Position numbers and translations under genes: made by a program. Below the pieces are notes generated by a model, which worked only from the letters and a program-made list of their open reading frames with translations, did no database searches and was not told where the DNA came from. This document shows positions 54,989-64,000 of a DNA stretch of 64,000 bases, piece after piece (positions within the stretch are counted from its first letter, which is position 1; each line of letters opens with the position of its first letter). Source of the DNA: Hyphomonas sp. (GTDB lineage: Bacteria; Pseudomonadota; Alphaproteobacteria; Caulobacterales; Hyphomonadaceae); assembly GCF_016125515.1 (NCBI RefSeq), contig NZ_WGLO01000003.1:124001-188000 (forward strand), written 5' to 3'.

Positions 54989-56368
54989 GTGACCACGCCA
55001 ACCAGCGACATCGATGAGGCCTCGCCCCGGATCGGTGGCAAGACCGAACTGGTCGAGTACCTCGAAGCCGGCTCCAAGCTCCGCACCGACTGGCGCATCG
55101 GCACCGAGCACGAGAAATTCGGCTTCCTATGGGACGGGTTCCGGCCCCTGCCATACGAGGGCAAGGCGTCGGTACTCGCGATGCTGGAAGGTCTGCGCGA
55201 CCGGTTCGGATGGGAACCGATCTCGGAAGGCGGACACCTGATCGGCCTCAAGAAGAACGGCGCCAGCGTGAGCCTCGAGCCCGGCGGCCAGTTCGAATTG
55301 TCCGGCGCACCGCTTGAGTCGATCCACGAGACCTGCACCGAAGTCGGCCAGCACCTGTCGGAAGTACGCGAACTGGCTGAGCCGCTCGGCATCGGCTTCC
55401 TCGGCCTTGGTGCGAGCCCGATCTGGAGCATGGCGGAAACGCCGGTCATGCCGAAGGGCCGCTACAAGATCATGACCGCCTACATGGACAAGGTCGGACG
55501 GCTCGGCCGCCAGATGATGTTCCGTACCTGCACGGTTCAGGCGAACCTCGATTTCGGCTCCGAAGCCGACATGGTGAAGAAGCTGCGCGTGTCGCTCGCG
55601 CTGCAGCCGCTCGGCACGGCGCTGTTTGCCAACTCGCCCTTCATCGATGGCCGGCCGAACGGGTTCCTGTCCTACCGGTCACAGATCTGGACCGATACAG
55701 ATCCCGACCGTTCCGGCATGTTGCCGTTCGCTTTCGAAAGCGGCTTCGGGTTCGAGCAGTATGTCGACTACGCGCTGGATGTGCCGATGTATTTCGTGCG
55801 CCGGGGCGGGCAGTACCTTGATGCCAGCGGCCTCAGCTTCCGCGATTTCATGGAGGGCAAGCTGCCGATCCTGCCGGGCGAGCGCCCGGCGATGGACGAC
55901 TTTGCCGACCACCTGTCGACGATCTTTCCGGAAGTGCGCCTGAAGCGTTTCCTCGAAATGCGCGGCTCGGATGCGGGCCCATGGGACCGGTTGTGCGCCT
56001 TCTCGGGATTCTGGACCGGGATCCTGTATTCCCAGTCTGCGCTGGATGCGGCGTGGGACCTGGTGAAGGACTGGACGGCGCCGGAGCGCGAAGCGATGCG
56101 CCAGGGTGTGCGCACGCTGGGCCTCAAGACACCGATCCCGGGCGGGCGATCGATGCAGGACCTGGCCAAGCAGGTGCTGGAGATTTCAGGCGCAGGCCTG
56201 CGCGACCGCGCCCGGCTCAACGCCGCCGGCGACGACGAGACGGGCTTCCTGTCCGGCCTCCACGAGATCGCCGCATCAGGCCTCACGCCGGCCGAACGCT
56301 TGCTGCAGCGCTATTACGGCCCCTGGAACCGAGACCTCACGAAGGTCTTCGCGGAAGAGGCGTATTAG
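54989..56368 (+). CDS. gshA: Glutamate-cysteine ligase (alphaproteobacterial/plant type)
   Basis: 459 residues, GTG start. Class II features: LVEYLEAGSKLRTDWRIGTE, EHEKFGFLWDGFRPLPYEGK, LIGLKKNGASVSLEPGGQFE, and MMFRTCTVQANLDFGSEADM. Makes gamma-glutamylcysteine, the first step of glutathione synthesis. GGGAGG lies before the start. Order rsmE-gshA is common in this class. Confidence 0.96.
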   Translation: MTTPTSDIDEASPRIGGKTELVEYLEAGSKLRTDWRIGTEHEKFGFLWDGFRPLPYEGKASVLAMLEGLRDRFGWEPISEGGHLIGLKKNGASVSLEPGGQFELSGAPLESIHETCTEVGQHLSEVRELAEPLGIGFLGLGASPIWSMAETPVMPKGRYKIMTAYMDKVGRLGRQMMFRTCTVQANLDFGSEADMVKKLRVSLALQPLGTALFANSPFIDGRPNGFLSYRSQIWTDTDPDRSGMLPFAFESGFGFEQYVDYALDVPMYFVRRGGQYLDASGLSFRDFMEGKLPILPGERPAMDDFADHLSTIFPEVRLKRFLEMRGSDAGPWDRLCAFSGFWTGILYSQSALDAAWDLVKDWTAPEREAMRQGVRTLGLKTPIPGGRSMQDLAKQVLEISGAGLRDRARLNAAGDDETGFLSGLHEIAASGLTPAERLLQRYYGPWNRDLTKVFAEEAY

Positions 56369-56379
56369 GCCGCAAGATC

Positions 56380-56401
56380 CGTCCATAAACTGTCCATAAG
56401 T
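56380..56401 (+). promoter_or_regulatory. Two 11-base direct repeats upstream of the POT gene
   Basis: CCGTCCATAAA and CTGTCCATAAG lie exactly one helical turn apart (GTCCATAA core at 56381 and 56392). The format resembles PhoB-type boxes, but each unit carries an extra C compared with the CTGTCAT consensus. About 160 bases before the POT ATG. Confidence 0.4.
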
Positions 56402-56429
56402 GGGCATGTAGAGCGTATGGACTCCTGAA

Positions 56430-56455
56430 GTTGCGCAAGTTCCGTCCTGCGCAAC
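56430..56455. repeat. Dispersed hairpin repeat, copy 2
   Basis: GTTGCGCAAG, loop TTCCGT, then CCTGCGCAAC; nine pairs and one A-C mismatch. Homologous to 31008-31033, with an A-T pair replaced by G-C at the same stem position. It lies about 60 bases after gshA. Confidence 0.75.
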
Positions 56456-56558
56456 GGCATTATGGGCCTTGAGCGACCCGGCGGAGCATGGTCAAACCTC
56501 AGTCACAGAACGGCTGCCTTTGGGGCATGCCGCTTTTTTATGTGCTGGGGAGCCATAC

Positions 56559-58433
56559 ATGCTGGTCATCATTCTGGGCATCATCATCACCTTGGCCACC
56601 TGCATACCGGTGTTCACCCAGATGAGGCAGCATCCCAAGGGGCTGCATATCCTGTTCTTCGCCGAGATGTGGGAGCGCTTCTCCTACTACGGCATGCGCG
56701 GCCTGCTGATCTTTTACCTGACCCAGCACTTCCTGTTCGACGACCGCACGGCGCAGGGCCAGTACGGCTCCTATACGGCTCTGGTCTACCTGCTGCCGCT
56801 CCTCGGCGGCTTCCTCGCGGACAAATACCTCGGCAGCCGCAAGGCCATCGCATTCGGCGCATTGCTGCTGGTCGCGGGCCACCTGACGATGGGCATGCAC
56901 GGGCCGCAGGCCACCCAGACCATGAAGGTCGATGGCGTCGAGTACAATCTTGCGGTCGAAGGCCGCGGCGGCAATCGTCAGGTGTTCGTCGAGACCGGAA
57001 CACAGCGCTGCCTGTTCGGCGCGGTGGCGGCCGAAGGCGAATGTTCGGCCAACGTCACGCCGGATGGCGGCATCGCTTTCACCGGCCTTGAGGAAGGCAG
57101 CCCGATGCCGGAAGTCGTACCGAACGTCATGGAAACCCTGTCCGAGCCGGCACGGAATCCTCTGTTCACGAACATCCTGTTCCTGGCGCTGGCCCTGATC
57201 GTGATGGGCGTCGGCTACCTGAAGGCCAACATTTCCTCGATCGTCGGCCAGCTCTATGAAGAGAACGATCCGCGCCGCGACGGCGGCTTCACACTCTACT
57301 ATTACGGCATCAACCTCGGCGCTTTCTGGGCGTCGATCCTGTGCGGCTATCTGGGCCAGCAGGTCGGCTGGTGGGCCGGCTTCGGCCTCGCCGCGATCGG
57401 CATGGCGTTCGGCTGGCTGGTCTTCACGCGCCGGCGGCTGGCCTTCTGGACCGTGGGCGAGCCCCAACTGCCCGACTCGGTAGGTGCCCCGCCGAATCCG
57501 GAGCAGCTTGCCAAAAAAGTGCTGGGGCCAATCAGCCTGGAGAATATGCTCTACCTGCTGGCTATCCCGGGCGTCGCTGTAGTCTGGTACCTGCTGCAGA
57601 CGCCGCAGTTCACCTTCCTTACACTGATGAGTGGCCTCGTTCTCTTTGGCGGCTACATCATTTTCTACATGATCACCAAATGTACATGGCGGGAGAGCCA
57701 GGAGCTCATCCTTGCGCTGTTCCTGATCTTCATGTCGGTTGTGTTCTGGTCGCTGTTCGAGCAGGGCGGCTCCTCGCTGAACCAGTTTGCAGAACGCAAC
57801 ACGCAGCTGCCGAATGACGGCTTCATGACGGTGACGGCCGCGCAGACGCAAAGCTTCAACTCCGGCTTCATCCTCCTGTTCGCGCCGGTCTTTGCCGCGC
57901 TCTGGGCTTGGCTGGGCACGCGCAAGCATGATCCCAATACGGCGCTGAAGTTCGGCCTCGCGCTGGTACAGGTTGGTCTCGGTTTCTGGGTGCTCGTCTG
58001 GGGCGCGCAGTTCGCGGACGAAAGCTACCGCGTGCCGCTGATGTTCCTGGTGCTTGCCTACCTGCTGCACACAACCGGTGAGCTGTGCCTGTCGCCCGTC
58101 GGTCTTTCGATGGTGACCAAACTCTCGCCGGCGGCCGTGGTCAGCTTCATGATGGCGGGCTGGTTCCTGTCATCCGCCTTCGCACAATACGTGGCAGGCA
58201 TCATCGCGCAGTTCACGGCCAGCGATACGGTGGCTGGCCAGGTGCTTGATCCGGGCAAGGCGCTGGAGACTTATACAGGCGTGTTCTGGAGCCTTGGCGT
58301 TGTCGCGATCATCCTTGGCGTGCTGCTCGGCCTCGGCAGCTTCCTGCTGAAGTATCTCGGGCACGGCAAGGCCGGGCGTCTTGCCAGCAAGTCGGCCCTC
58401 GAAGCCGAGGCGGCAGCCCAGCAGGCGGGCTGA
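56559..58433 (+). CDS. POT-family proton-coupled oligopeptide transporter with large periplasmic insert
   Basis: 624 residues. POT signatures: FAEMWERFSYYGMRGLLIFY near the start and LYYYGINLGAFWASILCGYL, with about 14 membrane helices. Between helix 3 (FGALLLVAGHLTMGM) and helix 4 (LFLALALIVMGVGYLKANIS) lies an ~85-residue extracytoplasmic insert (about residues 115-200) containing two Cys. ATG 56559 has GGGGAG 7 bases upstream. Imports di- and tripeptides. Confidence 0.93.
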   Translation: MLVIILGIIITLATCIPVFTQMRQHPKGLHILFFAEMWERFSYYGMRGLLIFYLTQHFLFDDRTAQGQYGSYTALVYLLPLLGGFLADKYLGSRKAIAFGALLLVAGHLTMGMHGPQATQTMKVDGVEYNLAVEGRGGNRQVFVETGTQRCLFGAVAAEGECSANVTPDGGIAFTGLEEGSPMPEVVPNVMETLSEPARNPLFTNILFLALALIVMGVGYLKANISSIVGQLYEENDPRRDGGFTLYYYGINLGAFWASILCGYLGQQVGWWAGFGLAAIGMAFGWLVFTRRRLAFWTVGEPQLPDSVGAPPNPEQLAKKVLGPISLENMLYLLAIPGVAVVWYLLQTPQFTFLTLMSGLVLFGGYIIFYMITKCTWRESQELILALFLIFMSVVFWSLFEQGGSSLNQFAERNTQLPNDGFMTVTAAQTQSFNSGFILLFAPVFAALWAWLGTRKHDPNTALKFGLALVQVGLGFWVLVWGAQFADESYRVPLMFLVLAYLLHTTGELCLSPVGLSMVTKLSPAAVVSFMMAGWFLSSAFAQYVAGIIAQFTASDTVAGQVLDPGKALETYTGVFWSLGVVAIILGVLLGLGSFLLKYLGHGKAGRLASKSALEAEAAAQQAG

Positions 58434-58442
58434 TCTGCCGGT

Positions 58443-58844
58443 TCAGCGAACGGGATCGACCGGCAGGCCCGCGTCGATCCAGCCGCCGGACATGCTCATG
58501 CCGCCTTTGACGTTGTAGACGTTGGTATATCCGGCGGCGCGGGCCTTGTCGGCGGCCTGGCCCGAGCGGTTGCCGGAGCGGCAGATGAAGGCGACGGCCT
58601 TGTCCTTGTCGCCGCCGGTGGCGACAGCGAGCTGGTCCAGAAAGTCCGCATCCTGAAGGGTGATGCGAGCGGCGCCCGGGGCAACACCGGTCTGCGCCCA
58701 TTCCTCGGCGCGGCGTACATCGACGATCAGCACGCCACCGGATTGCGCCTGCGCGTAGGCGGTCTGCACGGACACGTCCTGCGCCGCGGCGTGGCCTGCG
58801 CCCCCGAGCGCGAATATCGCGGCGACGATGGATGGGATTTTCAT
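58443..58844 (-). CDS. Periplasmic rhodanese-domain protein
   Basis: 133 residues: signal peptide (MKIPSIVAAIFALGGAGHAA), then a single rhodanese domain with LIVDVRRAEEWAQTG and the active loop FICRSGNRSGQAADKARAAG (catalytic Cys). Possibly handles sulfane sulfur in the periplasm. Convergent with the POT gene; ATG 58844, 16 bases after tldD. Confidence 0.9.
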   Translation of the reverse strand: MKIPSIVAAIFALGGAGHAAAQDVSVQTAYAQAQSGGVLIVDVRRAEEWAQTGVAPGAARITLQDADFLDQLAVATGGDKDKAVAFICRSGNRSGQAADKARAAGYTNVYNVKGGMSMSGGWIDAGLPVDPVR

Positions 58845-58860
58845 GGGGATCTCCTGAAGT

Positions 58861-60264
58861 TTAGCCTGCGCCGCCGACAGTGAGGGCGCCGACTTTCAAT
58901 GTAGGTTGGCCGACGCCGACGGGCACGGATTGGCCGGCCTTGCCGCAAACGCCCACGCCGTCATCCATGGCAAAATCGTTGCCGATCATCGTGACATCTG
59001 AAAGCGCTGTGGGCCCGTGTCCGATCAGCGTGGCATTCTTCACCGGCGCGACGACCTTGCCGTTCTCGACCAGGTAGGCCTCGGTGCATTGGAACACGAA
59101 ATTGCCGGAGGTGATGTCGACCTGTCCGCCGCCGAAATCGACGGCCCACAGGCCGCGCTTGATCGAGGCGACGATTTCCTGCGGATCCCTGTCGCCGCCG
59201 AGCATGACCGTGTTGGTCATGCGGGGCAGCGTCTGGGACTCGTAGCTTTCCCGGCGGCCATTGCCGGTCGGCGCCATGCCCATCAGGCGCGCGTTCATCC
59301 GGTCCTGCATGTAGCCCTTCAGGATGCCGTCCTCGATCAGAACGGTGCGCTGGGTTGGCGTCCCTTCGTCGTCGAACGAGAGCGAGCCGCGACGGGCCTC
59401 GATGGAGCCGTCATCGATAACGGTGACACCCTTGGCGGCCACCTGCTCGCCGATACGGCCCGCATAGACGCTGGTACCCTTGCGGTTGAAGTCGCCTTCG
59501 AGGCCGTGTCCGACTGCTTCGTGCAGCAGTACGGCCGGCCAGCCGGGGCCGAGCACGACTTCCATCTCGCCAGCGGGGGCGGGGATGGACTGGAGGTTTA
59601 CATCCGCTTTCTGGATTGCGCGGCGAACCATCGCCTGCCAGCGCGAGGGTTCGATCCATTCGTCATAGGCGGCGCGCCCACCGGCACCGGCGCCGGCCGA
59701 CTCGCGTCGGCCATTGGCCTCCAGCGTGACCGACACGTTCAGGCGGACAAGCGGTCGGATGTCGTGGAAATGGGCGCCGTCGGGGCGAAGGATGTCGACT
59801 TCCTTGTGGCTGCCCGACAGCGACACAGAGACCTGCACCACGCGGGGATCGAGCGCGCGGGCAAAGGCGTCGATCTCGGCCAGGAGGCTGGTCTTGTCAG
59901 TGAAGGCAGGGCTCAGCGTCGGGTCGATGGGCTGGTAGAGGCGACGGTTGGTCGGCTGGGGGCCTGCGGCCAGCTTGCCGGAATGCCCGCGCTTGGCCTG
60001 CGCGGCGGTGCCGGCGGCGCGGCGGATGGCGTCGAGGGTCAGTTGCGAGGCATAGCCGGCGCCTTGCGACTCGCCCGCGACCACGCGCAGGCCGAAGCCC
60101 TGGTCCGTGTCATAGGCGGCCGATTTGAGCCGGCCGTCATCGAAGACGAAACTCTCGGACCGCGAGCGCTCGATATAGAGGTCAGCATCGTCCGCGCCGC
60201 GGGCGGCGTCGGCGAGGATAGGCAGGGCGTCGGAGGCCGCGAAGGGCAGGGGTGTATCAGTCAT
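58861..60264 (-). CDS. tldD: TldD metallopeptidase subunit
   Basis: 467 residues. The zinc/catalytic motif HExxxH is visible as HEAVGHGLEGDFNRKGTSVY, with the paired DDEGTPTQRTVLIEDGILKG and late FAMDDGVGVCGKAGQ. Works with PmbA/TldE (46.2 kb). Next to the cytochrome oxidase genes, as in many alphaproteobacteria. Confidence 0.96.
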   Translation of the reverse strand: MTDTPLPFAASDALPILADAARGADDADLYIERSRSESFVFDDGRLKSAAYDTDQGFGLRVVAGESQGAGYASQLTLDAIRRAAGTAAQAKRGHSGKLAAGPQPTNRRLYQPIDPTLSPAFTDKTSLLAEIDAFARALDPRVVQVSVSLSGSHKEVDILRPDGAHFHDIRPLVRLNVSVTLEANGRRESAGAGAGGRAAYDEWIEPSRWQAMVRRAIQKADVNLQSIPAPAGEMEVVLGPGWPAVLLHEAVGHGLEGDFNRKGTSVYAGRIGEQVAAKGVTVIDDGSIEARRGSLSFDDEGTPTQRTVLIEDGILKGYMQDRMNARLMGMAPTGNGRRESYESQTLPRMTNTVMLGGDRDPQEIVASIKRGLWAVDFGGGQVDITSGNFVFQCTEAYLVENGKVVAPVKNATLIGHGPTALSDVTMIGNDFAMDDGVGVCGKAGQSVPVGVGQPTLKVGALTVGGAG

Positions 60265-60310
60265 GCCCCGAAGATGCGGTGGCCCGCGCCCCGGGGCAAG
60301 CGCCCCCCTG

Positions 60311-60862
60311 TCAATTCGTGGTGACCGTGAACCGGGCCAGCTGGCGTTCGGTCTGCGGGAAGTCCGGGTTCAGTTCCCTGGACTTCACGAAGTCATAATA
60401 GGCCCCTTCGGTGTCGCCGGTATGTTCCCGGGCAATCGCCCGGTTGTAATAGGCGGCATAAAGGTCCTCGGAATTGAGCTCGATCGCCTTGTCGAGCGAG
60501 ACCAAGGCCGACTCATAGTCCTTCTTGAAGATGTAGGCGGCGCCCTCGTTCAGCCAGGTGGCGCCCTGGCCCGGCTTCATCCGCTTGGCGATGGCATAGT
60601 CCTCCAGGGCCGAATCATACCGGCCCTGACGCATCCGCAGCACGCCGCGATTGGTGTAGGTGGCGGCCTTGTTGGTCAGATTCAGGGCTTCCAGTTCGAT
60701 GGCGCGGGTGCAGGTTTCTTCCGCATCGGCGGCCCGGCCGAGGCCGAATTTCACAGCTTCGTAGCAGTCCCGGGCGATGCCGCCGCCGATGACCGTGACC
60801 TGCGCTTGGGCGAACGGGGCGGCCGCGAGCACGCCGGCAGCGAGAATGAGGGCTCGAAACAT
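60311..60862 (-). CDS. Secreted TPR protein
   Basis: 183 residues with a signal peptide (MFRALILAAGVLAAAPFAQA) and three TPR units (NLTNKAATYTNRGVLRMRQG, GATWLNEGAAYIFKKDYESA, DLYAAYYNRAIAREHTGDTE). ATG 60862 has AGGGAG 6 bases upstream. Divergent from coxB with 154 bases between. Periplasmic scaffold; partner unknown. Confidence 0.88.
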   Translation of the reverse strand: MFRALILAAGVLAAAPFAQAQVTVIGGGIARDCYEAVKFGLGRAADAEETCTRAIELEALNLTNKAATYTNRGVLRMRQGRYDSALEDYAIAKRMKPGQGATWLNEGAAYIFKKDYESALVSLDKAIELNSEDLYAAYYNRAIAREHTGDTEGAYYDFVKSRELNPDFPQTERQLARFTVTTN

Positions 60863-61016
60863 GGTCAACTCCCTTTGATTTTGTCCGCCTGATCTATCAC
60901 GATTTCCCCTCTGCGGCGATGCGCTGCGACAATTTTGAACGCTGAAAAAGCTGGGGTTCGGAACGCGGCTGGTATAGGTACTTCCCGAATCCGAACCGAA
61001 TTAGAGGTTTTTCATC

Positions 61017-63736
<2,720 letters not shown>

Positions 63737-63785
63737 TCCCGCCCTCGGCCCGCCGCTCCGGGCCGGTACAGAACTGAACTCCGGG

Positions 63786-63816
63786 GCGGCCCACACGTGC
63801 ACAGCGTGCGGGCCGC
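63786..63816 (+). terminator. Hairpin between ctaD and ctaB
   Basis: GCGGCCC pairs with GGGCCGC, then CACG with CGTG inside, across one mismatch. Followed by TTCGTCT rather than a full T run, so it may attenuate rather than stop transcription into ctaB. Confidence 0.5.
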
Positions 63817-63843
63817 TTCGTCTAGGAAACACAGGACGACGCC

Positions 63844-64000
63844 ATGACCGAGCTCGCCGCCATACCCCAGAAGCGCTATGCCAGCGCCGCGGACTATCTG
63901 AACCTGATGAAGCCCCGCATCATGATGCTGGTGGTGTTCACAGGTCTTGCCGGACTGATCGCAGCGTCCGGCATGACCGGCGTCCACATGCACCCCGTGA
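63844..64000 (+). CDS. ctaB: Protoheme IX farnesyltransferase, N-terminal part (cut by window end)
   Basis: 52 residues visible: a basic start and [20 protein letters not shown], the conserved first segment of UbiA-type heme O synthases. CtaB farnesylates heme B to heme O on the way to heme A for the oxidase encoded just upstream. The rest is outside the window. Confidence 0.93.
   Translation, partial: MTELAAIPQKRYASAADYLNLMKPRIMMLVVFTGLAGLIAASGMTGVHMHPV

Noticed and set aside
56538-58070. 510-codon open frame opposite the POT transporter
   Set aside because: Gln/His/Arg/Glu-rich antisense product; POT frame has clear helices and motifs.

Overview
The window reads as ordinary chromosome of a high-GC alphaproteobacterium. 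Gene content and order (PepSY/two-component pair next to ccmIEF, glnE, methylmalonyl-CoA mutase, murA-DUF2948-hisD-UPF0262-infA-maf, pmbA-cysQ-DUF4170-ABC exporter, ubiA-rsmE-gshA, tldD-coxB-coxA-ctaB) fit Caulobacterales/Hyphomonadales best, plausibly a Hyphomonas-like organism; the genus is an inference. There is no rRNA, CRISPR array or intact insertion sequence; one tRNA gene (Thr, GGT) is present. Both ends cut genes: a DnaJ-like protein on the left and ctaB on the right.

Layout. 1-8.05 kb: end of a J-domain protein, a TPR lipoprotein, then PepSY protein, response regulator, sensor kinase, ccmI-like, ccmE and ccmF on the plus strand. 8.03-14.23 kb: on the minus strand, M48 peptidase, ccmH, degP, response regulator and sensor kinase. 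This block is reversed relative to the colinear ccm-degP-regulator-kinase-glnE order known in rhizobia. 14.4-19.25 kb: glnE, an EF-hand protein, and an ECF sigma/anti-sigma-like/metal-sensor-like operon. 19.25-25.94 kb (minus): methylmalonyl-CoA mutase pair with YbjQ, zincin, amidase and GFA genes. 26-31 kb: small proteins, a YqjD/YqjE-like pair, a GH19 endolysin-like protein, AhpD-like, SDR and nitronate monooxygenase genes. 31.2-31.9 kb: a decayed phage lysis module (truncated M15 peptidase joined to a 3TM-holin-like frame). 31.95-34.4 kb: a 50-residue ORF behind a hairpin, glpK and an enoyl-CoA hydratase. 34.4-36.6 kb: tRNA-Thr, a small basic protein, nitroreductase and cytochrome P450. 36.6-42.7 kb: murA, DUF2948, hisD, UPF0262, lipoprotein, infA, thioesterase and maf. 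42.7-46.2 kb: a second ECF sigma locus, a tyrosine phosphatase and small envelope proteins. 46.2-50.4 kb: pmbA, a cysQ-DUF4170 fusion and an MsbA-like exporter. 50.5-56.4 kb: a lipoprotein-like gene, enoyl-CoA hydratase, FrnE-like protein, ubiA, rsmE and gshA. 56.6-64 kb: POT peptide transporter, rhodanese, tldD, TPR protein, coxB, coxA and ctaB.

Functionally the window supplies respiration (cytochrome c maturation, aa3 oxidase subunits, ubiquinone prenylation, heme farnesylation), envelope quality control (DegP, M48), nitrogen control (GlnE), propionyl-CoA use (MutAB), glycerol entry (GlpK) and essential housekeeping (MurA, HisD, IF-1).

I did not find a clear new defence or mobile system. 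The strongest unusual signals are: a perfect hairpin hiding the ribosome-binding site of a small ORF before glpK, with the stop codon of the upstream frame inside it; two dispersed hairpins that share a compensatory base-pair change; the inverted ccmH-degP-regulator-kinase block; the phage lysis remnant; the CysQ-DUF4170 fusion; and a cysteine-bearing extracytoplasmic insert in the POT transporter.
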